A stretch of 48,759 nucleotides of DNA, from assembly GCA_944367535.1 (NCBI GenBank), contig CALVWQ010000014.1:1-48759 (forward strand), read 5' to 3'. The stretch's first letter is position 1; every line of letters begins with the position of its first letter. This stretch comes from an uncultured Clostridia bacterium (GTDB lineage: Bacteria; Bacillota; Clostridia; Christensenellales; Borkfalkiaceae). Below, one piece after another: positions 23,459 through 32,923 of the stretch. The notes below the pieces were generated by a model. That model did no database searches and was not told where the DNA came from. It saw nothing but the letters and a program-made list of their open reading frames with translations. Position numbers and translations under genes: made by a program.

Positions 23459-25543
23459 TTAAACAATCATCACATCAAGAATACATGCCTGATATGGCTC
23501 ATCAAAACAAAACATTATTTTATTACCCGCGATTTTATATTTTACATCGCTCTTTTTCGGATAAATAATGTTTGCAGACACAATGGTGTCGTCAAGAACG
23601 ATTTCTCTGCTTCCCTGACCCGATAAATTCCATACAGACAGCAAAATTCTTTTCTGAGATTTCAATCCGCAAGACACGAATTCCGAATGAAAATCGGCAA
23701 AACCCGTCGGGAATATCGGTATTGAATTTTTCTTGAATTCCTTTATGGAGTTATAACATTCTATGCCCTCTTTAATAAGAGCACGCTTGTTTTCGTTTAA
23801 AAGTTCTATATGGCTTGCAAGGTGCATTCTCCCAAGTATCGAGTTGACCATATTCATTATAACCTGCCGGTCGTCCACATTTTCGTTTACCCAATCATAT
23901 TCCGCCCTGAAAGGATTATTTTCCGGATAAACGGTAGTGCCGACGGGATAACTCCAAACGGCAGCCTGTTCGGGCAATACAGCCGAGAAAATATTAGCGG
24001 CAATATACGGATAAAGTCGGTAATCGGTCTGATCGGATGTAGAAGCAATAGAGAAATGCGACATGGTTTTATAATCTATACGCATGCCTCCCGAAGAACA
24101 ATTTTCGAAAAGAACTTCCGGAAACTGTTCGCGCATACTGTCTACCCAAGCCAGATAAGCCGCTGCTGCCTCCTCAAGCCCCTCTCCTGCGCTGTCGGCA
24201 TTATAATCGGTACCTACACCGCAATCCTGATTATAATCAAGTTTAATATAATCAGCCCCATACTCTTTTACCATGCGGCAAATGGTTTCCGAAAGATATT
24301 TAACTACTTTATCACTCCGAAAATCCAACAAATACCTGTTCATGATAGAAAGACGTTTGCCGTTTTTCTGAATAAAACAGTCATCGGTATAATAATTCAG
24401 CATCGCATCACATTTGATTCCGATTATTTCGGGCTCAATCCATAATCCGAACTTCATTCCAAGTGAATGGACATAATCGCTTACTGCCTTTACGCCTTCA
24501 GGAAATCTTGTACGGCTTTCTTTCCATTCGCCCATGTAAAGATATATAACGCTGCCGTCTACTTCATCATGCCATCCGCAGTCGACAACATAATATTCGG
24601 CACCTATTTCTTTTGCACTCAATGCGCAACGTTTTGTGGTTTCGCTGTTCGGGGAATTCCATGCAAGATGCATATACTCGTTAAAAATAACAGGCAGATT
24701 TTCATCCGGCGTACTTTTCCCCGCGATATGACGCCTGTACTTTGTCATTTCGCTGATTACGCCGTCAACCGATTCGCCGAACGCATAAGAAACCGTTACC
24801 GTCTTATAACTTTCATTTTTATTGAGTCTTTTTATCCATCCGCCGAGATTTGCGTTTGCGCCTCCAGTATAAAGATAAATTCTATCGACATAATCGCTTA
24901 TTTCATAATACCAAGAATTATTGCTTTCTATCTGAAACATTAAAAAGGTATTTGTCAATTTGTTTTCTATTATGCCCTGTGGCAACTCTTCCTTCGTAGA
25001 CCAACTTCCGATATTGCAACAACCTATACGTTTTTGACTGATTGGAGTGGCCTTAAAAAGCCCCGCGTCATATAATGAAAAAATACGAGGCTGACATTCG
25101 GCATGATGGGATTGCGTGAAACGATAATAGTAAATTTTATCGGAATCCGCAAGCATGGCTATGTGTCCCAGAACAAAAGACGATACTTCTTCCAAAATAA
25201 TTTCATGTTCCGAAATATTCGTTACAGAGGTGTTGACACTGAAACAATCGGTATCGTCAAAAAAACAAAACTCCGTAACCACTCTTATATTGTCATTTTT
25301 TTGAACAACAAAAAATTTATTGTCTTTTTGGTAATGGCTTTCATAAATAAGAGTAGCGCCCTCTGACGAACATATCATTTTATTGCCATAGTGAGTATCT
25401 TTATTCTCACCTGCAATCTGCACTTCAATAAAACGCCCGAGTTCATAACTCTCCTCGGGGATTATTAAGTTACCGCAGACGGCAAGGTAAACCTTGCCGT
25501 CCCGTATGCGAAAACGAATATTTCTAAATCCGAATTCTTCCAT
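23459..25543 (-). CDS. GH36 alpha-galactosidase
   Basis: 694-aa cytoplasmic enzyme with the full GH36 layout: N-terminal beta-supersandwich (about 1-280), TIM barrel and C-terminal beta domain. The nucleophile Asp436 lies in YIKLDYN and the acid/base Asp504 in STSDQTD, preceded by NCSSGGMRID. WIEPEI and VDCGWHDE are further family motifs. It removes terminal alpha-galactose. ATG 25543 is preferred over GTG 25552, because GGAG is spaced 8 bases before it and overlaps the GTG. Downstream genes encode GH20 and GH78-type enzymes, so a mixed glycan is likely. Confidence 0.92.
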   Translation of the reverse strand: MEEFGFRNIRFRIRDGKVYLAVCGNLIIPEESYELGRFIEVQIAGENKDTHYGNKMICSSEGATLIYESHYQKDNKFFVVQKNDNIRVVTEFCFFDDTDCFSVNTSVTNISEHEIILEEVSSFVLGHIAMLADSDKIYYYRFTQSHHAECQPRIFSLYDAGLFKATPISQKRIGCCNIGSWSTKEELPQGIIENKLTNTFLMFQIESNNSWYYEISDYVDRIYLYTGGANANLGGWIKRLNKNESYKTVTVSYAFGESVDGVISEMTKYRRHIAGKSTPDENLPVIFNEYMHLAWNSPNSETTKRCALSAKEIGAEYYVVDCGWHDEVDGSVIYLYMGEWKESRTRFPEGVKAVSDYVHSLGMKFGLWIEPEIIGIKCDAMLNYYTDDCFIQKNGKRLSIMNRYLLDFRSDKVVKYLSETICRMVKEYGADYIKLDYNQDCGVGTDYNADSAGEGLEEAAAAYLAWVDSMREQFPEVLFENCSSGGMRIDYKTMSHFSIASTSDQTDYRLYPYIAANIFSAVLPEQAAVWSYPVGTTVYPENNPFRAEYDWVNENVDDRQVIMNMVNSILGRMHLASHIELLNENKRALIKEGIECYNSIKEFKKNSIPIFPTGFADFHSEFVSCGLKSQKRILLSVWNLSGQGSREIVLDDTIVSANIIYPKKSDVKYKIAGNKIMFCFDEPYQACILDVMIV

Positions 25544-25565
25544 TATATTCACTCCAAAGTCAATT

Positions 25566-28487
25566 TTAGTGTGCCCTTTTCTTTTTTAACAAAACCAGAA
25601 CGCCGCACAATAAAAGAGGTATTACGAAAGATGATGCATTTAATGCCCCCGAGCAACCTTTTTTATCCGCCACGCCTTCATCGTTAATAACAGGATTGTG
25701 TTCTCCGTCGTTAACCTGTGCCACATCAAATTCTATCGTCTTGGAAAAATCGCCATAAACAGTGGAAACCTTCAATACAACATGTCCTGCTCCTGTTATT
25801 CTTAACTGATCGGCAACGACTACCGCATTTCCGCTTTCTACTTCCCAGACAAGTTCCTGATATTTATTTGCGAGCATATTACTTTCGACCCGGGCACTCA
25901 ACTGGACCGGCTGACTGTCGGAATTTAACCCCGAAAACAAGTCTTCCGCCCAAATTATGTCTGTTATAACAAGATTTGTAGCCTCAAAACTGTATTCTGT
26001 AAATACCGTATTATCCAACACGCTTGTGGCTTTAATCTTTATTTCGCCCTCTCCTGTAATCGTGAGTTTATTTCCGTCCAATGTTGCGGGACCCGAAACC
26101 ACTTCGAGAGTATATCCGCCATAAGCGTTAAGATTAGGAATACAATTGACCTTTACGCTTACTTCAATGGGTATCTCGGAGACAATGGCGTCCTTAAATA
26201 CGCTTGAATCAATTACAACGTTTTTCACTTCATAGTAGTTGTCGATGGAAACATTGCCTTCGAGCGTAACATCCATAAATCTTATCTGATAATCTTCATT
26301 ATCGTTACCGCTTGAAGTCGATTGCGTGGTCAATGCGACATATCCGTTAAAATCAAAGCCCGAATAAGTGGCAAATAAAGTGTTTATATCCTCATAAACG
26401 CTGTAACCCCTGTATAGTTCAAGAACACCGTCCTTTCTGCCGACAACGCGCAAAGTAATATCATAAGGCGATTCAAAAAATACATCGCCGGCATTACTTT
26501 TACGTTCCGACATGTATGTGGGGGTAACTTCGTTACCGCCTAAGAATATAAAGGTATGGTTATAATCGACTTTGACATATCCGACACCGTCATCCCCGGC
26601 TTTGGCCGATTGAGATTTCATTCCGAAGATAAGCCCCCAGGAATATGACGGGTCTCTGAATGTTCCCGAACTTAAAAGACCGGACGTAAACGTTATGTCA
26701 AATACAGTGTCATTTTCGGGATCTGCCATAAAATATACATTTGACACAACCTTTGCGCTTCCGCCCGCCTCGTTTACGTTGTCGCCTTTTATATATGCCC
26801 CTTCGTCAACAGTTATATTTCCGTCCTCATCTATTACATTCCAATCCGCAGAATTGAGTTCGGAAAATTCTTCCTGTAAATAATATCTTTCAAATTCCAG
26901 AGACCTGGCAATAAAAGTGTACTCGTCATAGACCGAAGAATCATCTTTCGACGTCGCCCTTACGGTTATGCTTCCGGAACCTTTTATAGATAAAATATTG
27001 TCTTTTAAGGTACAGAGGTCATATCCTTCTATAACAGAATATACAACGCCGCTATCGATATCGGGATAAGCAATTACGGTACTCATAAGCGTAATATCAT
27101 TGCCTATAACAGCCGCATCAAAAACACCCTTGTTTAATGAAACGCTTTCTACGACAAATTCAACATTACCCTGAATGGAAATATCGTTGAATTTTACCGT
27201 GTCGGTCGCGGCGCTGTCCGCGCCTGCCAATGAATAAAAAGCAATATATCCGTTAAAATCAAGTCCGGAATAAGTTGTGTAAAGGTCTGTTATAACATTT
27301 CCGGCCGCGCCGATACCGCGATATTCTTCTAATATACCGCCTTTTTTCCCGACAAGCCTTATCGTAACGTCTCCGCCGGTATTATATATTCCGGTAGCAT
27401 AACTTGCCCCGTTACCGTTTGTCTGCGCTTCCGCTCCCTTATAAACCTGACCGCTCAGAACACTTAATTCATATCTGTCGGTTGAATCAATCGACATGTT
27501 TGCGCTTTCCATACCGAAAGCAAGTCCCCAGGTAGGCGATGTCGCGCCATGAAGCCTCGAACTTCTGAATGTTATGTCAAATACCGTATCGCCGTCATTT
27601 AAACCTGTATCCGTAAAGGCAAATTTACTCGCAACGGTACTCTCGTTTTTATCAATAAACGCAAAATCCGCAGCAATTACAGCCTTTTCCGCATTTCCCA
27701 CGATATTCCATTTATCGGCATCAATCTCAGTGAAAACAGTCTTATTGCCGTTCTCGCTCACATACTGCAACGTACGCACTTTACCGTTATCTATCGATTC
27801 AACTCTCGGAGCAAAAACGAAATATCCCGATTTTGTAATTTCAAGGTCTCCGCCGTCTTCGGGCTTTATTACATTTCTCAATGTCGTAAGCGCATCGGGA
27901 GTATCTGCAAAATCGAAATATACATTTACATGTCCGTTTTCAAGAACTTCGAATTTATAGAGAAACTCCTTATTTATAGCCCAATCTCCGACCACACCCG
28001 GGATAAAATTACCCGTAACCTCGGTAGTTCCGTCGGCGCTGTACAGTTTCGTGCCCTGCCACGGGACAAGCGAACCCGCGGAACGGTCAATGTATAAACC
28101 ACCGCCCGTTTCAATGGAATTTCCTCCCACGGTATAATCGTCATGCCCGATTACAAAAGCACCGTCAGGATATCCGTCCGTATTTGAATACATCGACAAC
28201 TCGATTGTATACGGCGCCGTTAGTTTTGTTTTACTGATAAGCATCACTTCTCTGCTCGAAGTAATATTCACAAAAGATAATTGCACTTTCGCAAGAGTAG
28301 TGTCGTCAGTAGTGTCGAGGTCTCTATCTATTATGGTAAAATTTTCGTCGACATAATCAGGACTCAAGATTATTGAGCCATTTGACGCGTCAACCTTTAC
28401 CGCATATATCGCCCCGCAAACAAAACTGAACAAACAGCAAAGCGAAAGAAGACATATCGCTATTTTTTTAGTTAATTTATTCTGCAT
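25566..28487 (-). CDS. Secreted multi-module surface protein with C-terminal anchor
   Basis: 973 aa. It starts with a signal peptide (basic residues, then a hydrophobic core to about residue 30). An N-terminal concanavalin/LamG-like region and a second similar domain follow. Then come two rounds of a related beta domain, each followed by a bacterial Ig-like segment, and a third Ig-like segment. The last 33 residues have KKGCSG, a hydrophobic span and a basic KKKRAH tail, which looks like a surface-anchoring signal. The first 400 or so residues are closely similar to the 633-aa protein encoded next door. ATG 28487 has GGGAG upstream. No catalytic residues are seen; carbohydrate binding is likely. 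Confidence 0.75.
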   Translation of the reverse strand: MQNKLTKKIAICLLSLCCLFSFVCGAIYAVKVDASNGSIILSPDYVDENFTIIDRDLDTTDDTTLAKVQLSFVNITSSREVMLISKTKLTAPYTIELSMYSNTDGYPDGAFVIGHDDYTVGGNSIETGGGLYIDRSAGSLVPWQGTKLYSADGTTEVTGNFIPGVVGDWAINKEFLYKFEVLENGHVNVYFDFADTPDALTTLRNVIKPEDGGDLEITKSGYFVFAPRVESIDNGKVRTLQYVSENGNKTVFTEIDADKWNIVGNAEKAVIAADFAFIDKNESTVASKFAFTDTGLNDGDTVFDITFRSSRLHGATSPTWGLAFGMESANMSIDSTDRYELSVLSGQVYKGAEAQTNGNGASYATGIYNTGGDVTIRLVGKKGGILEEYRGIGAAGNVITDLYTTYSGLDFNGYIAFYSLAGADSAATDTVKFNDISIQGNVEFVVESVSLNKGVFDAAVIGNDITLMSTVIAYPDIDSGVVYSVIEGYDLCTLKDNILSIKGSGSITVRATSKDDSSVYDEYTFIARSLEFERYYLQEEFSELNSADWNVIDEDGNITVDEGAYIKGDNVNEAGGSAKVVSNVYFMADPENDTVFDITFTSGLLSSGTFRDPSYSWGLIFGMKSQSAKAGDDGVGYVKVDYNHTFIFLGGNEVTPTYMSERKSNAGDVFFESPYDITLRVVGRKDGVLELYRGYSVYEDINTLFATYSGFDFNGYVALTTQSTSSGNDNEDYQIRFMDVTLEGNVSIDNYYEVKNVVIDSSVFKDAIVSEIPIEVSVKVNCIPNLNAYGGYTLEVVSGPATLDGNKLTITGEGEIKIKATSVLDNTVFTEYSFEATNLVITDIIWAEDLFSGLNSDSQPVQLSARVESNMLANKYQELVWEVESGNAVVVADQLRITGAGHVVLKVSTVYGDFSKTIEFDVAQVNDGEHNPVINDEGVADKKGCSGALNASSFVIPLLLCGVLVLLKKKRAH
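27170..28380 (-). repeat. Long direct repeat, copy A (secreted paralogue pair)
   Basis: About 1.2 kb that encodes the shared N-terminal region of the 973-aa protein. It is largely the same as 29260-30440 in the same orientation. Several stretches of tens of bases are identical, including the block around 27670-27720. Boundaries are estimates from the protein alignment. Confidence 0.65.
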
Positions 28488-28532
28488 GTTTTATTCTCCC
28501 GTTTTAAACAATCACTAATTGAATGAAAAAAA

Positions 28533-28646
28533 TTACGGTTGATGTGGCGCAAAATCATCGTACTCATACTCGTCCCCCTTGGAAGCAAGTATAATATCGA
28601 CTGCTTTATAATTTTTAAACTCAGGTGTAGAATAATTTTTTTTCAT
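28533..28646 (-). CDS. 37-aa small peptide between the secreted paralogues
   Basis: ATG 28646 follows GGAG with good spacing (GGAGATAAAAA then ATG) and opens a 37-codon frame ended by TAA at 28533. The product starts MKKNYSTPEFKNYKAVD, continues to IILASKGDEYEYDDF and ends APHQP. The Lys/aromatic start with a .TPEF pattern, a hydrophobic VDIILAS centre and an acidic end resemble short peptides seen in other Clostridia next to secreted proteins, though I cannot name a family. The acidic tail follows an ASKG sequence that could be a cleavage point. It sits 11 bases after the stop of one secreted gene and 45 bases before the start of the other, in the same orientation. It could be a signalling or ribosomally made precursor peptide, or a translational coupler. 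Confidence 0.6.
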   Translation of the reverse strand: MKKNYSTPEFKNYKAVDIILASKGDEYEYDDFAPHQP

Positions 28647-28657
28647 TTTTTATCTCC

Positions 28658-30559
28658 TTATTCGACTATAAATCCACTAATAAGTTCAAGTATTTCAGGA
28701 CTGTAAGGGCTGTAATTTCCTTCGCCCGAAACTTCATAACAATACTTTTCGGTCTGTACGGAGCTTCTGTCATTATAAGCAAGAAGGGCAATTTCAGAAA
28801 TATTTCTGCTGTGTGCCGAAATCGAATTTCCTCCGTAAATCATTATAGTGTTATCACCGCTTGTAATGCTTACATATCCTACTCCGACAAAATCTCTGGT
28901 GAGGTTTTCAGTCTGAATTTCGACTAAAGAACCGTAATACAGATAATATCCGTCGGCAGAAGCCGTATCTTCATTATAGAATCCGAGTTGGTTTTTTATG
29001 TTCTTATAGTCGGTTCCTTCAGTGCTTGCAAGGATATATGCATTGAGGTCAAATTTATCGCCTGTAAGATAAGTTTCAGACAAATAATCTGCGGGAAGAA
29101 TTATTGTACCGGTTTTTACGTTTTCTGCACCGTAAGTCGCAACCAAAGCGTCATAATCGGCCTTATCTATTCTTGTTTCAAAACGCAATCCGTTGGGCGC
29201 GTTAAGTCTTATGGAAGCCCCTTCTGCGGTTTTAATCTGAACTTTTACCGCATTACCGCTTATCGCAATATCTTTATACGAAACAGAATCGGTTTCGACA
29301 CTGTCAGCACCTGCCCTCGAATAGAATGCAATATATCCGTTAAAATCGAATCCGGAATAAGTAGTATATAAATCTGTTATAACATTTCCGGCCGCGCCGA
29401 TGCCGCGATACTCTTCCAGCGTTCCGTCTTTTCTGCCCACAAGCCTTATTGTAACATCTCCGCCGATGTTATAAATATTCGTTGCATACGGTTTACCGTT
29501 ATTATTTGTCTGCGCTTCGGAACCTTTATAAGCCTGCCCGTTGAGACGGCTTAACTCATATCTGTCTGCTGACGCAATCGGCATATCTTTATCTTTCATA
29601 CCGAAAGCAATACCCCAGGTAGGCGATGTCGCGCCATGAAGCCTAGAACTTCTGAATGTTATGTCAAACACCGTATCGCCGTCGTTCAATCCCTCATCTG
29701 TAAAGATAAATTTACTTGCAACGGTAGTCTCGTTTTTATCAATAAAAGAAAAATCCGCAGCAATTACAGCCTTTTCCGCATTTCCCACGATATTCCATTT
29801 GTTCTCGTCAAGAGTATTAAATATAGATTTATTGCCGTTTTCGGAAATGTACTTTAATGTACGCGTCTTTCCGTTATCGTTGGATTGAACAAGCGGAACA
29901 AAAACAAAATAACCCGATTTTGTAATTTCAAGGTCACTGCCGTCTGCGGGCTTGATGATTTTTCTCAAAGTCGTAAGCGCGTCGGGAGTATCGGCAAAAT
30001 CATAATATACATTTACATGTCCGTTTTCGAGCACTTCGAATTTATACAGAAAATCTCTGTTAATAGCCCATCCTATTTCCGAATTTATAAAATTACCCGT
30101 CGCTTCCGTTACTCCGTCGGGTTGATAAATCTTAGTGCCCTGCCACGGAACAAGCGAACCGGCGGAACGGTCAATGTATAAGCCGCCGCCCGTCTCTATC
30201 TGGTCGCCACCGACATTATAATCATCATGCCCTATTACAAATACACCGTCAGGATATCCGTCAGTATTTGAAAACATCGAAAACTCGATTGTATAAGGCG
30301 CAGTGAGTTCTGTTTTGCTTATAAGCATAACCTCTCTGCTTGCGTCGATATCGACAAAGGATAAGACACCTTCGCGCATTACCGTGCTGCTACCGCCATT
30401 ATCTATTATTTCGTAATCTTCGTCAATCGCAGACGGTGAAGAAGAAAACGGAAATGCCCCCTCCGCATTAACTTTTACCATACTGCCGAAACACAAAAAT
30501 ACCGACAGCATCATGGCAACGCTTAAAACTATTGTCAAGCCTTTCTTTGCCAAGTTCAT
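28658..30559 (-). CDS. Secreted protein, paralogue of the 973-aa surface protein
   Basis: 633-aa protein with a clear signal peptide (MNLAKKGLTIVLSV... ending near NAEG, about residue 34). Residues about 40-430 are closely similar to the start of the neighbouring 973-aa protein, with long identical runs such as ETGGGLYIDRSAGSLVPWQG. The C-terminal module (from about 440) contains GLRFETRIDKADYDAL and GTIILPADYL. This type of module recurs in secreted proteins of gut Clostridia. There is no C-terminal hydrophobic anchor, so this copy is probably released or retained through other contacts. ATG 30559 has AGGAGG. It stands directly behind the ABC permease gene. Confidence 0.8.
   Translation of the reverse strand: MNLAKKGLTIVLSVAMMLSVFLCFGSMVKVNAEGAFPFSSSPSAIDEDYEIIDNGGSSTVMREGVLSFVDIDASREVMLISKTELTAPYTIEFSMFSNTDGYPDGVFVIGHDDYNVGGDQIETGGGLYIDRSAGSLVPWQGTKIYQPDGVTEATGNFINSEIGWAINRDFLYKFEVLENGHVNVYYDFADTPDALTTLRKIIKPADGSDLEITKSGYFVFVPLVQSNDNGKTRTLKYISENGNKSIFNTLDENKWNIVGNAEKAVIAADFSFIDKNETTVASKFIFTDEGLNDGDTVFDITFRSSRLHGATSPTWGIAFGMKDKDMPIASADRYELSRLNGQAYKGSEAQTNNNGKPYATNIYNIGGDVTIRLVGRKDGTLEEYRGIGAAGNVITDLYTTYSGFDFNGYIAFYSRAGADSVETDSVSYKDIAISGNAVKVQIKTAEGASIRLNAPNGLRFETRIDKADYDALVATYGAENVKTGTIILPADYLSETYLTGDKFDLNAYILASTEGTDYKNIKNQLGFYNEDTASADGYYLYYGSLVEIQTENLTRDFVGVGYVSITSGDNTIMIYGGNSISAHSRNISEIALLAYNDRSSVQTEKYCYEVSGEGNYSPYSPEILELISGFIVE
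29260..30440 (-). repeat. Long direct repeat, copy B (secreted paralogue pair)
   Basis: About 1.2 kb corresponding to copy A at 27170-28380. It codes for the shared N-terminal region in the 633-aa protein. The two copies are separated by about 0.9 kb and the small peptide gene. Boundaries are estimates. Confidence 0.65.
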
Positions 30560-30598
30560 AACAAATTCCTCCTTTTATATTTTAATAAATTTATATTT

Positions 30599-31546
30599 TC
30601 AGGTTTCAACCGTATCATATATCTTCCCTGTAAGCCACTTTGTAAATTCTATCATGGGAAGAGCTATAACTATCAGCATTATACCGAGTGCGGCACTGTA
30701 ATAAAGGCGCCCCTGATTTACTTTCGATATTATCAGATATGCGATAGTATAAGTTTTTCCGTTTCCCGAAGTGAGAACCATGGGGTGAATATACTGAGTA
30801 AATATCGTGGTAACGCCGAAGATTATCATCGTGCTTACCGTAGGCCAAATTATGGGGACGAAAATCTGAAACATCTCGCGGAATATTCCCACTCCGTCCA
30901 ACCTTCCCGACTCTATAACCTCCGTAGGGACTCTCGTCATCGCACCGAATAGCAGAACCACATTATATCCTATCCCCGCCCATATAGCATACAGATATAA
31001 TATCCACATCGCGTACTTTTCGTCGACCAACCAATTGGGTATGTCGTCTTTCGACATCTTGAAAATATTTTCAAGTATCCAATTTATAGGACCAATCGAT
31101 GCGTCAAACATGTTTCTGAACACTATTGCAAGGACAACGATGGATATAATACTCGGCAGGAAAAACAATATTTTGTATAAACCCGAAAGCGGGATTTTTC
31201 TGTAAAGGAAATAACCCGCGAAAATCGAGAGCGGAAGCATGACGCAGACCGTTACGGGCAAATAACCGAAAGAATTTATTACCGCGCGCATCCAAAGGTC
31301 ATTTTCGCCCCATTCGGTGAAAAACTTCTTAAAATTGTCTAACCCCACCCATTTTAAGGTATTTACCTCTGCAGTATAATCAACATCCTGAAACGCCATT
31401 ATGAATGAATCAAAATTGACATATAAGGTAAAAAGCGCAAAATGAAGCATGGGAATTGCAATCATAAGTACTATAAATATTTTATCGCCTTTCCAAAGTT
31501 TATCGCCCGACGGTGTTGAAAGGGTGTGTTTTACTTTTTCTTTCAT
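30599..31546 (-). CDS. Sugar ABC transporter permease (MalF/UgpA-like)
   Basis: 315-aa inner-membrane protein with about six hydrophobic helices. The EAA-type loop that contacts the ATPase is visible as VIESGRLDGVGIFREMFQIFVPII. It belongs to the CUT1 carbohydrate importer family (oligosaccharides). ATG 31546 lies 1 base after the stop of the solute-binding lipoprotein gene, with AGGAAAA as ribosome site, so the two are coupled. Its MalG-like partner is 2.8 kb upstream, separated by two lipoprotein genes, which is unusual. No ATPase gene is present in the window. Confidence 0.9.
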   Translation of the reverse strand: MKEKVKHTLSTPSGDKLWKGDKIFIVLMIAIPMLHFALFTLYVNFDSFIMAFQDVDYTAEVNTLKWVGLDNFKKFFTEWGENDLWMRAVINSFGYLPVTVCVMLPLSIFAGYFLYRKIPLSGLYKILFFLPSIISIVVLAIVFRNMFDASIGPINWILENIFKMSKDDIPNWLVDEKYAMWILYLYAIWAGIGYNVVLLFGAMTRVPTEVIESGRLDGVGIFREMFQIFVPIIWPTVSTMIIFGVTTIFTQYIHPMVLTSGNGKTYTIAYLIISKVNQGRLYYSAALGIMLIVIALPMIEFTKWLTGKIYDTVET

Positions 31547-31547
31547 T

Positions 31548-32912
31548 TTATTTTCCTAATTTATCAAGAGCAAGTTCGTAATCTTTATTAACAAGAAGAG
31601 ATGCTCTTGAAATGCCTTCTGTAAGTGATGACGAATTTTGTAAATAAGTTACACATTGTCCCGCCTCAGCCAACCAGAAGCCTATATCTCCCGACAAATA
31701 AAGAGGATTATTACTATACGGGAAGATATTATACGCAGAATTCCATATTTCCATTACGCTTTCGCCGAAAGCCGACAGATTAGACCAATCGGTTTTTTCA
31801 TATACATAAGGTCTGGGATTGCCGCCCGTTTTTTCCACATACAAATTAAGCATTTCCTGAGTGCTCATGAACAGAAGGAATTCCTTTGCAAGCTCTTTAT
31901 TTGCGGCTTTTGACGGAATTGCGAGGATATCTCCGTTTCCTACGCTGACTGTAAGATCGTTTCCGTTCTTATCTTTACCGTCATCATTTATAGCGGGAGC
32001 GGCAAACATAGCCATCTCAAAATTCGGGAACCCTTCCAAAAATTCCGACATTTCAGTCTGTAACCATGAACCAGTAGGAATCATTGCGGCATTGCCCTGA
32101 ATAAACTCTCTCTGAGCAGCAAGATGGTCGAAACCCTTTGAACCGGAAAGCACTATGTCTTTATTGCAAACTATTTTCGCCACTTGTTCATAGGCAAGTT
32201 TACGACCTTCTTTTTTGAACACATCCGCGCTTTCGAGAGCAAAAAATTCTTCTCCGCTTTCTATCCCCTCATACTGGAACATCCACGACAGCATTATATT
32301 CTGAAAGTATCCTTCGGCGATTCCTCCGCAATATACGATCGGCGCTATACCTTCTGATTTGATTTCGTCGCAAAGCTCGAAAAATTCTTTCATGGTTGTA
32401 GGCACTTCCCAACCGTATTGTTCAAACATCTTTTTATTATAAGCAAAGCCAGTTACCGCACCTTCCCAAGGTATTCCGTAATATTTATCGTTGACCTTTA
32501 CATAATCGGTAAATTGAGGCAGAACGACATCGATAAATTTCTTGCCGTTTTCCACCTCCATTTCGTAGAGGTCGCTTATATCCTCAAGATAACCCTTTCT
32601 GATATAATCATGATAAAATGTCATATTAGTAATAGAAACAATGTCGGCGATTTTATCTGCATTGCCTGCTTCCAGCCTGTTTTTGACCAACTGTTCCATA
32701 TTGGCATGTCCTTCAAGAACGACTTTCACGTCGGGATGAGAGTCCTCAAATGCTTCAGCCGTTTTCACAAGCCATTCATCGCCGAAACCGGCTTTGAAAA
32801 ATGATATTTTTAACTTGATTTTGCCGTCGTCCTCTCTATTACCGCACGCGCCTAATGAAAACATCATTAAAAAAGCCAGAGCCAAACATAAAATTTTTAC
32901 AAATTTTTTCAT
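31548..32912 (-). CDS. Carbohydrate ABC transporter substrate-binding lipoprotein
   Basis: 454-aa cluster-1 solute-binding protein (MalE-like). The signal peptide ends in a lipobox LGAC (Cys23). The fold-typical regions include KISFFKAGFGDEW near the N-terminus, the hinge-region WEGAVTGFAYNKKMFEQYGWEVPTT, and GNAAMIPTGSW. It captures oligosaccharides outside the membrane for the two permeases on either side. ATG 32912 has a perfect AAGGAGGT. The preceding TIM-barrel lipoprotein gene ends 11 bases upstream. Confidence 0.93.
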   Translation of the reverse strand: MKKFVKILCLALAFLMMFSLGACGNREDDGKIKLKISFFKAGFGDEWLVKTAEAFEDSHPDVKVVLEGHANMEQLVKNRLEAGNADKIADIVSITNMTFYHDYIRKGYLEDISDLYEMEVENGKKFIDVVLPQFTDYVKVNDKYYGIPWEGAVTGFAYNKKMFEQYGWEVPTTMKEFFELCDEIKSEGIAPIVYCGGIAEGYFQNIMLSWMFQYEGIESGEEFFALESADVFKKEGRKLAYEQVAKIVCNKDIVLSGSKGFDHLAAQREFIQGNAAMIPTGSWLQTEMSEFLEGFPNFEMAMFAAPAINDDGKDKNGNDLTVSVGNGDILAIPSKAANKELAKEFLLFMSTQEMLNLYVEKTGGNPRPYVYEKTDWSNLSAFGESVMEIWNSAYNIFPYSNNPLYLSGDIGFWLAEAGQCVTYLQNSSSLTEGISRASLLVNKDYELALDKLGK

Positions 32913-32923
32913 ATATTACCTCC

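Noticed and set aside
27170-30440. Duplicated region read as a mobile element
   Set aside because: No transposase, no inverted ends and no target duplication; the repeat is confined to coding modules of two paralogous secreted proteins.
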